Assembly: GCA_945910005.1 (NCBI GenBank)
Contig: OX246747.1
Span: 36,113,250 to 36,177,249 of the forward strand
From: Isoperla grammatica
Lineage: Eukaryota > Arthropoda > Insecta > Plecoptera > Perlodidae
Direction of reading: 5' to 3'
DNA: 64,000 nucleotides
Part shown: positions 13,801 to 26,455 of the stretch, one piece after another
How the letters are laid out: the number at the start of each line of letters is the position of its first letter
How positions within the stretch are numbered: the stretch's first letter is position 1
Notes under the pieces: model-generated
The model's input: only the letters and a program-made list of their open reading frames with translations
Databases searched by the model: none
Told to the model about the DNA's origin: nothing
Translations under genes and position numbers: made by a program

Positions 13801-16800
13801 TGTCATGCCATCTGGCATCGCGTCAAGTTCCCTCTTCATCCCTTCACAACCGAAAAGATGACCTCATCACCTTGATCGAACCTCAAGTTGTAGTAGTGCT
13901 ACTTTGTCGACTCTCGACGTAAATTCTTCATGTAACGAATTAATTTGGATTCACACTACAGTAAACCACCAGTTATACGATCGTCGAGGGTCTGGCTAAT
14001 GCCATCGTATAACTCAAAATATCGTACAACTGATTATTGATATTTACAGCCACAGAACATGTGGCAGCTATAAAACAAATTATGGGTAGTGGTATGTTGT
14101 GGTTGGGGGGGGGGGGGGGGGGGTTAGGGGTTAGGCCATAAACTAGTCACATCAGTTAATGATTGAATTTATTGATTATAAGAAACCTTTATCTTTTATT
14201 GTTTTTAGCAATTAACATAATAACATTGTCACATTAAACTAATCGTGGTAAATCTATTAAATTAATAAAAAATGGTTGACTGCTATAATGAATTCGTGCA
14301 CGCTTATAAATGGCCTACAAGAAGAACTCATAATATCGCGGATCACGGATCACGTATCGTTCAGAAGCCCGGACAGCGGGAAACACGGCTCGCGGCTACT
14401 GATACTGCATCGGCCGCCAACACGTAGCGCGCGAACGCGGTGAGTGAAAGCAACCCGTGAGTCACGCATACGCTGCGTTGCCGTGTCACTCACCGCTCGT
14501 ATCAGGGAACAGATAACTTAAGCAGATAAGTTAGGAATTCTTTCGTAATAAAACAAGATTATTTTGTTTTGCGTTTTTTTTGTCCTAATTTAAATTGAAA
14601 GTTCATTTAGAGCAACTCTTTAGACAAACAAGGATTCGCGTGGCACTGGAATGTCAATACGATGACACAAAGACAGCTGTTCTGCCTTGCTTCATCCACC
14701 CGCTACCTGCTTTATTGTGGGTTGAGTTGGGTTCGGTTCGGCTGGCGCATGAATGGGGGGGGGGGTTATACAGAACATCTCCCCCCCTCCAACCCCCCCC
14801 CCCCCCAAATCACTCACCCGCCCAGTCTGTGAACACCAGCCGCTGACAGCGCTTGATACCTACCATAAAGCTACAACCAATAAAGCCGTCATTCGTTTTC
14901 ATTCATACTTTACAAGCCGGTGGTAGTCTGTGGTCGGAAACGGTGCTAGGGTTGAGGGGGGGGGGGGGGGGGCTCACAAGTTTCGTCGGCAACAACATAA
15001 GATCAAGCCAGCAGAATGGCCCGCCAGATGACTCATTAGCGCACGGCGGTCCAGACCGCTTTTGTCAAACGAGATATCGTATTACTGAGAGTTCCATACT
15101 TGCCTGGAGCTAAAAATACATCGTATAAACCCAAATATCGTATTATCCGATATCGTATAACTGATTGTTTTTTTCATATATACACTAAGCAAGTTGGTGG
15201 GGACCAATCGTTTTCATCGTATATGTACAAATATCGTACAACTGAGCATCGTATAACTGGTGGTTTACTGTACTACACAGAAATACATGTGCGGCACTAA
15301 AAAACAAGACTGTTTGCATTCTGGTGGCGACAAAATGAACTAATGCACACAGGTGTTGTTAAACTGGTTCCTTGCATTGCTGACCATTGGATGAAACTAA
15401 CGTGGCACAGACAATTGGTACATCTAGCAGCGCTATCTCTTTCAAGACAGTTTTAGTGGCGGATACAAAATAGTTTTGTTGTAACAAAGTGTTTACTGTT
15501 GATACAATCAGTTGCATTCAAGTTTGTTAAAGTGGGCTGGACTGTATGTAATACATTCATAAAAATTACCGGTAATAAATGATTTTCTATATTTTCTGTA
15601 ATTAATCTTTGGCCAATAGGGAGCCTGCAATAACGTCATTTCCGGTATCGCACGGTAGCCATACTGAGGTACTCTGTAAACATTTTTTTACGTTCTTCTG
15701 AAACTGCATTGTTGCAATATTGCAGATGTCCTTTGACTGACACATCAACTGTTTTCAAACAAAGGTTCCGTATTATGACCAAAACAAAATAAGAACGCGT
15801 AATCTCCGTTTGAAGACAATCATTTGCATGTGTTATCATTTTCTTGAACTTTTACCTGCAGACATCAATCTATACGGCTTGAAACTGTGATATTTCCTGG
15901 ATAACCTATGTGTCTTCTATTGACAGAACAAATGTAAACAAGCAATGTGTACCTCATAATGGCCGCCACGTGACGTCTATTGAAAGCTACCTATATGTAT
16001 TATGTATAGAGATACGTGAAAATAGCGTTTTGTGTATAGATGCCACAAAGCGCTATTTTTCAGTAGAAACTAAGGTTTTTCTGTTCCTATTTTACTATAT
16101 TTAGGCCTAACATAGTAATTATACTTTGTTTATGATAAATGCAATTTGGTTGATTTTAATTTTAATAGTATGACATGATTTAAAAATAAAAATTTGAGAA
16201 AACTTCATTCTCAAGTTTTTTAATCTTGGCAAATAAAATAGATGCTACAAAACGCTATAAAATGACAATTGAAAATGCTATTTTCACGTATCACTAATTA
16301 TGTAGTACGGCATCTGTATGTTTGGTCCCAGTTTGTCACGAATCTACCCTCTCTCCGTAGATCTGGCGGCGATATGGGACAGCTGCGTCCGCTTCAGCTG
16401 CCTGAAACACGGCCTGACGATACACTCCAACTTCGACGTCGTGTCGCCGTACCCCAAGTTCGACCCACGCGTCAGCATGAAGCGCGACGGCGTCGTCTTC
16501 TTCAACACGGGCAACTTCCTGCACGTGTTGCGCGCCGACCTCGAGAGCTTTGGCAGCAACAGGTGCGTAGCACGCTTTTTAATTTTTTTTTTTTAAATGC
16601 AAAATTTTTAGGGCTGCCCAACGATATCGATAATTCGATACGATATCGATAATGGAAAAATAATTCGATATCGATATAGAATTATTATATCGTACATATG
16701 TCGATATCGAACTTGCGCCTAATAAGCTAATTGTTTAGAAATTGTATCACGACACGATATCGATAATTCTTCCCGCGATATCGATATGATCTTTTTTATC

Positions 16801-19800
16801 GTTGGGCAGCCCTAAAAATTTTATTATATTTACTTTTTCTCGATTTTAATTGATTTGGATCGACAATAAGAAGTGTCCCACAAAAGGGAGAATCGCTCTG
16901 CATCGGTGTCTGCATGAACTAGGCCTACGTCTACTCTGGTACCTAGCCATAATACGAGACCCGATCGGTAAAGTAGTGATCATTGTAGGTCCTCCAAATG
17001 ACCACGAAAGTCATGATCCAAATCAAAACGAATTTTAGATAGGTACGTGTAAAAAATACTGCTTGTAGTCCAAGTTTTTAATTTTTTTATTTAAATTAAT
17101 GTTTTTTATTTAAATGAATCGATGGATTTAAATCTGATATTTAAATCGATTCCATCCTGTGCAGGTGCGGCGAGGCTACGGGTAGAACGAATCCCGCCGA
17201 CGCGGCGCAGCAACAGTGTCCCCCCCACCACCACCCCGCTGCCTCCGCCGCCTTCACGAACCTCGAGGGCGAATCCGACCGCCCGAGGGTCGACAACGCC
17301 GTCAACAACTTTCTCGGCGAGTTCCTCGAAGAGAACTCCGACTCGGCACCGCCGGCAACCAATCCCGAAACGCCATGTCGAAACGGTGACAAGATCGACA
17401 GGCTACGTCAAGAGATCGAGGAGGGAAAGGCCGAGGGCGCGAAACTCGCCGAGGAACTCGACGGCGAGAGCCGGAGGTTCTGGTCGGCGCTCGAGGAGAT
17501 GAGGAACTCGCTGAGGAATCCGGACGCGCCGTCGTCCCCTTCGGAACGGGTCGAGAACGCTCACGCGATCGACAGACTCATGGAAGAGGCGGAGTCGCTG
17601 TGCAATCACGTCGCGGAGAAGAGGGAAGCGAAGGCGGCGCTCACGCAGCGCGAGAGGGCCGTGCGAGACTTCCAGAACGAGGTGTTCTGCCGCAACAACA
17701 AGAGGGTGGCGACGTCGACGTCAAAGAGCAAACACGTCCTCGACACGAGTAGGGACGACCCCGAGGCGGAGAACGAGAGGCAGAAACGCGCGAGGACGGA
17801 CGCTGACGCTGAAGAGGAGGGCGGTAGACCCGTCCCGAGGGAGTTTACGCCCCTAACGGTGGGCGCCCAGAAGACGGCCGGAGTCTCCGTTGCCGAGGGA
17901 GCGTATCGCCGCGACAAGAGCGACGAGGTCTGCGCGATGGGAGCCATGCTGGACGCCGCGACGGAGCTGAGTATCGCGTGCGGAGGGGACGAGAGAGGGG
18001 TCCGGTCGGCGACCGCGCGACCGTCGCTGCTGATGGTGTCGACGGCCGCCGTCGTGATAGAGAGACCCGACTGCCGGAAGGAGGCGAGCAACGAGAGCGC
18101 GCAGAAGAAGTGTCGCAAGCCGCCGCGCGGCGGGGTCGTCAAGATCGGGAGTCCCCAGCCGCCGCTGACGCCGCCCAAGGTAACGGAGAGTCGTGTTTGT
18201 TGACGACGTTTTTGCAAAAAAAAAAAGATTTGTTTCAAATTGATTTTTTTTTTTTTGGGGGGGGGAAAAATCATTACAATGAAACTTAACTCTTGGGGAC
18301 AAGATTTTCATTTGGTTATAAAGAACATTTTCTTCATGAAGATGGTACCTTTACGTGTATAAGAACCTTATGGGACCTCAAAAACAGTTGTTATATAGAG
18401 ATCATTTTGTTATAATGACGTTCATTATAAAGAATTTTCACTGTATTTTGATTTTTTTTTTTTTGGTAAAAAAATCATAATTTTTAATTTTTTAAATGAT
18501 TTTATAGTTTTTTTAAATTTTTATATCGCGATTTTTTTTATATTTTTGAGGAAAATCGCGATTTTCGAGTTATTTAAGAGCGTTGGGAAGTAGTTTTGAC
18601 GTTTTTAGTCAACTTATTTCTCTTAAACAAATAATAGGATTATTACGAAACTTTACCTACTTGCAGAGGGATGTCATATCTACGCAGGGTATTAAGTACA
18701 TTTGTGACAAGCCTGCTCATAAATAATATACTCACGTTTGAATTATGCAAATAAATTACTTTCGGCGAAATAATACGGAGAACCTGTTTAAAAATGTGTA
18801 AATTGTTTTTGAATGGGTTGGTGACAAATGTACTTAATGCCATGCATAGATATGACATCCCTCTAAAAGTAGGTAAATATTTGTAATCATCCTAGTATTA
18901 GTTTAAGAGTAATTACTTGACGGCCAATACATCTGTGAGACTCCTACTGGCGAACGCTTTTAATACGCACGGTCGCCAGGTGGCCGCGGCCGAGACGGTC
19001 TACGAGTTCACCGACGACCAGCCCGACAACTCGGAGAAGCTGAGCTCGTACCGGCGCCGCCGTCTGGCCGAGAAGAAGTACGAGTTCTGCGAGGAGGAGG
19101 GGGAGGACGCCGAGAACATCGTCCCGTTCCGCCTCCTGCGTCGCGCCGCCCCCCAGCCGGCCCCCGCGGACCAGCCGGGGACGGAGGCGGCCGTGCTGAG
19201 GCCACTCAACCGCAACCTGGTGGCGACGGCCATAACGCTGCTGTCGCCGCGCGACCCAGCGGACTGGCCCAAGCCGGGCGTCAGGAAGGTGGGTCTTCTT
19301 CTCTTACGCCCACGTTGACACGTTCATGTCATCGTGCGTCTCGTCGACCAATAGAGACTCCTGCCTGTCCAGCCCTCCTGGCATTCCTTCGTTGTGCTCT
19401 TTCGGTATCGAGCAATGGAATAGATGTTGCCTGTCTTGTTTGTTTATTAGACATGACCATGATTTGAGCTCTTCCGCTCTCTTACAAAGCGTTTATATTA
19501 TAGCATTTACCAGGTATAATATTGCACAATATTACAGCTTATTAATAGTAATTCACAATATTTAGGTAGGAACTTATACCGTATGTTGCTCACATGAAAT
19601 AAATTGATAAAGATAATAAAGGGTAAATGATAGTGTAAAATAGTACAATAAGGTATATAGAATATTATAGTAGGGCCTATATAGTAATTTGGTACTGATA
19701 AACAGTAGGCCTACCAGGGGAATTGGGCCCAGAGTTATTGGTAGGCCTAAGGATATTTTTTGAGCATACTTCTAAATTTTGATATGTGGTCCTGTATGCC

Positions 19801-22800
19801 ATTAGCACAGAGCTTGCATGTACTGCTCTCTGCCAACCCCATTCTATGCAGGTGCTTTGCTAGTAAGTCCTGGTCAGTATCTAGTCGGAACTGTGCTGTC
19901 GTTGTCCTTTTTCGATACTGTTCGTGCTGTTTTGATCCCGAGAGCTATTCCGGCGGAAGCGTATGCTTAGTTCTGGTAATGTTTAATGTTTATTTGCTTC
20001 CTTTGGTCAGATACATGGATCCGAAATTGGAAACGTCAGTACATGTACGTGAAACATAAACATACAGAGAAAAGTACAAGTTATACATATATAGACACAA
20101 GTTAATACATTGTATTACCTAGTTTATACACTGTCTTTGAGTCCTTACAAGGTTATACAAGTCACTAAATGCTATTTTGTTATGCTATACTACATTATGC
20201 TGGGGCCACCCTAGCCGGACAGATCGAGGGGGAGAAGCCAGGCAAAAGGCAGTCCATGTTCTCCCCCTTTCCATTTTACTCCCCTTTACGTCCTACTTGT
20301 CCCTTTTCAACTAAACATCCCGTCCCTTCTCCCCATGTGGATGGACAGATACAATCCTAGTAATTGTCATAATTCATATGTACATGAATTTGTAGCTAAA
20401 TAAATTCGAAGAGTAATCCTGCTAGAGGTGTGAAAAGTATGTACGCGTTCCGACAGGTACCTGTGATCGACGCGAGCGGTGACGGCTGCCTCGCTGACCT
20501 ATCCGCCCACCAGAAGGGCGGCAGGGACGACGCCCAGCCCTACGCCCGCGCCACCAAGTGTACAATCCAGTTCAAGAGGCGGTACATCGAGGTGGACGAC
20601 GAGCTCGTTTCCACCACGACGGACATCGAAGGTAACCAACCGCACGTTGTATATTTACTCGCGTGTTACGAGCGTACCGCAAAGGCTTATAAGAAAAAAG
20701 AAACGTTAAAAAATGTATGCTTCGTGAGGTTATTTCTTTGTGTGCATTTTGTATTGTTTTTTATTGTTTTTATTTGCAGCTTTTCTATAACATTCCAGAT
20801 CAGATGGTGCAACACGTACAAACGTTGTAGTTCATTAGCATTGTCAAGTTATTATATAAAAACATGAGTTCCTTACATACCAGGGCCCAGATTCACAAAA
20901 GTGCCTAGTGCTAAGACGTCCTAGTTTAGGCAAATCTTAGTGAAATTAATCACGCATATATCGCACTGCAATGTCCTAAAGATACAATATAGTTATATAA
21001 CAACAATTTAATAATATTGTATTTGTGAATGTGCAGTAATACCCAAGGATGATTTATCTTGCTAGGATTTGCCTAACTTAGGACAACTTAGAGTTAGGCA
21101 CCTTTGTGAATCCAGGCCCAGGTGTAAACTAGTAGGCCTAGACTAAGTGTGCAGAGATATGCATAAAATGTAAACACAACATAGTTTTGATGGATTTGTT
21201 ATAGAGCAATTTGAATTATACATTATTATAGCTTGGGCTGGGCATGTAGTATATTTCCAAGTTTGAGGTTATCGTAAACTGTAACGTTGCGTGTTGCTTT
21301 CTGTCCAGATGACGACTGTACCGGTTCTGCCCCCTACCACTTTGCTCTACCTCTGGAGATCCACGGCGCTGGGTATGTCCAGCTGCAGATGATCTCAAAC
21401 AGCAAGGCCGATAAACTGGTGAGTGTGAACATTGACAGCGGCTCGTCGGTCCGATGGAATTAGCATCCCTGCTTCCGATGCAGAAGGTCCTGGACTCGAA
21501 TCCCACTTCGGGCAGAGGTTTTTTAATATGGGCGACGGATTCGATTCCGTCATGCTTCTAGCCTTGTACGAATACAAGTAAACGGTTACTTTCGAGCCGT
21601 CGTATAGCAAAGCAACGAGGCACTTAATAAATTTAAAGTTGTGTGCCGAATCGGCCTTGTTGATTAGCAGCTTGTTGTTTGCACTGTCCAACCACTTCTT
21701 CCCATATTTCATATTTGAATATCGATCTTTGGTTGGTCATTGCTCGCCCGTCGTTAGTGTTCGGAGCCTACAGGGTTGGCTTAGGCCTTGTATTGTTTCG
21801 TCCTGCTTAACATTTAGTTTGGAATTCATAGTCACATTGGCATCCCTAGGTATAGGGGCTCTACACCTAGGGGCACCCATTGTTACCAAGGTAACAGTTG
21901 TTTGCATGTTATTTCCCATCAACGAATCAAATCCGTAGCAACAATGTGTGCTCCTAGGTGTAGAAGCCGACTATGAATTCCAACCTTAGCCCCCCCCCCC
22001 CCCCCCCCACAGCTAACTCATTTCTCTGTGGCAACCACCAATCGGAAGCGCGGTTTCAAAGGAGAAATCAAGTTAGCGGCGGGCAGATATAGCAAACCAC
22101 TATAATACCGGGCCTCGGTCGCTTTAAATTTAAAGTTCCCCAGTCCCCACTGAAAATCAGTTATGTGACAGAGTGGGTAGACTCTAATCCATCGCACAAC
22201 TTAGCCTTAGTAAACAGAAATCCAGCGTATTCACGCATCATGCTGTACGACAAGCTCAAGGACATGACCAGGCACAGCCTCAAGTCTCATCTTCAAGATT
22301 ATCTAGTCCAGATGTGCCCATATACTGCTCAAGACCACATGGACTTGAAGTTTTAATTAAGTTTTGATTTACGCATTCTATAACTAATTTGTATTTAATA
22401 TTTATCTTATGTATAAATGCCATATGTTCCATTGAATAAAGATTATTATTATTATTATTTTATTAAATGTATCACAATCATACAATCTCAGTCAAAACCG
22501 GCGTTAACATGTTATACGGACGTAATGTCAAGTATTTCCATGTGTCTACCAGCTACCTTATTTGACTTCACTAATCAAATGTCACTAGTTTAAACAGTCA
22601 TCAATCGTGGTCAAAGCCGGTGTTTACATGTTATATGGACAATACAGATGTAATGTCAAGTATTTCCATGAGGTACCTTGTTCAACTTCAGTCGTTACTG
22701 TCTTATTAGTACTTGTTCATAGTAGGACACTGTATATTGATATGATCTTCTTTTCGTCGTCCTCGTGTGTGTCTTCTTTGCGTCGTGTTATTGTTTGTAC

Positions 22801-22887
22801 GGTCGTGGCCGATTTCTCGAAGCCACCCTAGTAATTCTACTCTATGGACAATGAAAAACTACGAAAACCATGTCAGGATGGTAGTGA

Positions 22888-22948
<61 letters not shown>

Positions 22949-25900
22949 TTTAATTATTATTATATAAATCGAATAGTGGCAGCAGAAATGAAGTTCTTGA
23001 GAAGCACACTGGGTGTGACAAAGCATGACAGGATTAGAAGTAATGTGATCAGAGAAAGATTAGGTGTTGAAAGCGTGAAGGTAAGATTGGAGAGAGAACG
23101 TCTTCGTTGGTTTGGACATATGAAAAGGATGGACCTGACTAGGATACCAAGAAGAGAGTTTGAACAACAACAAGAAGAAGGGCATAAGAAGAAAGTAGGC
23201 AGACCAAGAGACAAGTGGATAAATCAGATCAAAGACAGTGTGGAAAATAGAGGAAGATCATGGAACGAAGTTGAAGCAGAAAGACTATTGGAAAACCGTG
23301 AGAGATGGAGGGAACTACTAAACAGCCCTCTGGTAATGGAAGAAGTGATCGAGGAAGAGGTTGAGGAGGTGGTTGTGTCAGGCCTGGCTAGCCGGCAACG
23401 AAGACATTAGCCCAAGACATGGAGTACTTCGCTACTCCCCCCTACCCAATAAATTAATGTTGGAAACGGGGTCAAGATATATATATATATTATTATTATT
23501 ATTATTATTTGTGTTTATTTGTTTGTGTGTGTGTGTGTAGATGGGGGCGCCGGGCGTGGTTGTCCACCAGATGAGCTTCGACGTGGAGGCGTTCTGCCAC
23601 GAGATGGCCCAGCGGCTGTGCGAGGCGGCCGGCAAGAAGTATTGCTTCTGCGTAGACTACGACGTGGAGATCATTGACGTGAGTCGACAACGCAGTTCAA
23701 CCTGAGAGTTGACTGAGCTAGGCGAGAAGGACAGGAAGGAACCACCAGCTTATCTTGTAGTAGTTGCGGCCTTCGGAGTCGATAGAAACACAAAGATATA
23801 TATTATATACACAAAATGTTGAGACAGTTTTGACCTGATGTGGCCTTGATCACCTGACGAAGGTGGAGGAAAGACTCTTTCCTCCACCTTTTATCTACTA
23901 TCTGTCGATTCTATCTTCTATCGACTCCGAAGGCCGCAACCTCTACAAGGTAAGCTGTTGGTTCCTTCCTGTCCTTCTCCCTTAGCTCAATTACCTAGTC
24001 GTTAAGCAATCTAACACATTCACAGTTCCTGAAAGTTGTCGCTTTCTTACATACATATCTCACTGTCACTTGAATTGAGCTATGTGTAACAAAGTGACAA
24101 CTTTCGCGGCGAATAGGGAGGGACCCCCCGTTCTCGCCATAGGAATGGACGAAAATATACGACGTCAATGTGTGGTCTTGATGTCGTGGTACATAAATAG
24201 GTAGGCATACACGACTCTCGTTTTCATCCAAGTAATTTTCTTTTTACCCGACTGACTTTCTTTACAGTGTCGTTTATTTGTCGAAGTCCATGAAGCACAC
24301 GAATGTCAATTGAAAAGGAATGCAAATTTATATTTAGGTTAGATGAATATTTTACTTTCCAACTGTTTTTTTCCAAAGTGAAGAACATGTAAATTTGTAA
24401 AAAAAAAAAAAAAAAAATTAATTAATTTACTATGTTTGCGTAACCAATTCCCTCTGTCGTGTCGACACGTCAGCGTTGTAAGCAAGGCTCTGTGGTCGCA
24501 GGTGTGCATCATCACCGGCGACGTGCTCGTGCTGGCGATCATGCGGATAGAGGCGATCATCGTGTCCAAGGGTCTCGCCAAGAGTCTGAGACGCGGAGAG
24601 ATCCTGTTGGGTGGACAGCGGAACCAATACCAGGGGGGCTGCACCTTCGTTTGGAACACGGACACAGGTAACTGCGCGACCAGACGTTTGTTGCGTCGTA
24701 TTCTTTAGACGGGGTTTACACAAATGACTAGTGATTATTGACTAACCCCCGTGACTAAGCCACACGCTTCGTTCATTGGCTGGGAGGGAGAATACTGCGC
24801 TCTGATTGGCTGTGACTAAGGTTTGTCTTGACTCGACTAAGGAATTGAAATATGTTCAATTTCTTAGTCAAGTCAAAACAAACCTTAGTCACAGCCAATC
24901 AGAGCGCAGTATTCTCACTCATAGCCAATGAAAGAAGCCTGTGGCTTAGTCAAGTGGGCTAGTCACTAATCACTAGTCATTTATGTAAACGGCCCATTAC
25001 ATTCACGTGACGTCACTGACATTGTTGGCGGCCATATTCCCGTACATGAGGTATTGCAGTTCCCACACATAGCGGCCACCATCCCGCACACCAAGTCATT
25101 GTTGTAGACAAACAAATGACTGTATTGCATACCAAGAATTGATAAGAGTGCCTAGAGGCTGGGCTGAGTGGGAAAGGAAGGTAGGAACCTACAGCTTACC
25201 TCAAAGTGGTTCGGCGGCCGCCGTCGCGAGTTGGCGAATCGCGTAAATGATTACAAGAACGTGTGATTCTCCAACTCGAGACGGCTGCCGAACGAGTTTT
25301 AAGGTAAGCTGTGGGTGGGTTTCTATCTTTCTTTCCCACTCAACATTAATTCAAGTTGAGGTTTTTCTAGGATGCTTTGCTATTTGAATTAAAGAGAGAC
25401 CATTGATATATATACATTTATTAAGCCCTCTTTCGTACACTCACTTGGAAACACAACTTTCCAACGTAACTTACAACTCAATGCTAGATCACAGTACCAG
25501 CATGCATGCATGCATGCATGTAGGCCTATATATGCATCTACGTAGCACTATGCATGCATTTTTGGAATGTCTTACCAATGCGTATTAACTTTAAAAAAAT
25601 CACAGGAATGAAAATAATTGTGTGAAAAATTAAAAATTAAATTCTGGGGCCGGATTCACAAGAGGTCTAAACTTAAGACAGGTCCTAAGTCCTGCTGTAC
25701 CGTAAATGCTATTATAAATCCAACGTGTAGTAGGCCACTACACAGCCCAATTGATAGCTATTTTCGTGGAAATCACAGTGAACTTAAAATATTGCAAGGC
25801 GGTGTTTTGTTTTCTAATTCCTCCACATTCTAAAAACAGAGAAATGTGTATGTCAAGGTAAGTAAACGATATTTATTTATGTTCACACTTTGAAGTCATA

Positions 25901-26424
25901 GACGTATGGCCACCATCTTTGAAGTAAGATAAGACCAACTCAGACAGGGCCTAAATTTTGGTCTCAAGTGTTTGTTATTTATACTAGGGTTTCTTAGCGA
26001 CGTCGAGTCGAGGCTATGTGTAGGTCCGTATCGGCCAATGGCGTAGTGGTCATAAAGTTAGGCCAGGCCTAAGTTAAGACTTTTTGTGAATCCGGGCCCT
26101 GGATGGTGGCAAAGTGTTCGAATCACGCGTGGGGTGTAAGAATAAGTAAACGGTGACTTTGGAGCCGTCCGAGCAACGAAGCACCCAATAAGTTCAAAGT
26201 TCTTAATCGGCCTCGTCGATTCTGGCATTTGTCCGCAGGTGTTCGCACTGTCCGATCACCGATTCATATGTTTCGTATTTGAAATATCGATCTTTGATTG
26301 GTTATCGCTCGCTCGTCGACGGTGTTCGGAGCCTACAGGGTTGGTTTAGTCACTTTTAATTAAAAGTCCCCCACTGCAAATCAGTTTAGCTACTGAGTGG
26401 GTAGACTCTAAATGTGAATTTATT

Positions 26425-26455
<31 letters not shown>

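Noticed and set aside
17606..18311. Minus-strand open frames of 222 and 152 codons
   Set aside because: Antisense shadow of GC-rich DCAF15 exon 6, whose plus frame is phase-compatible and conserved on both sides.
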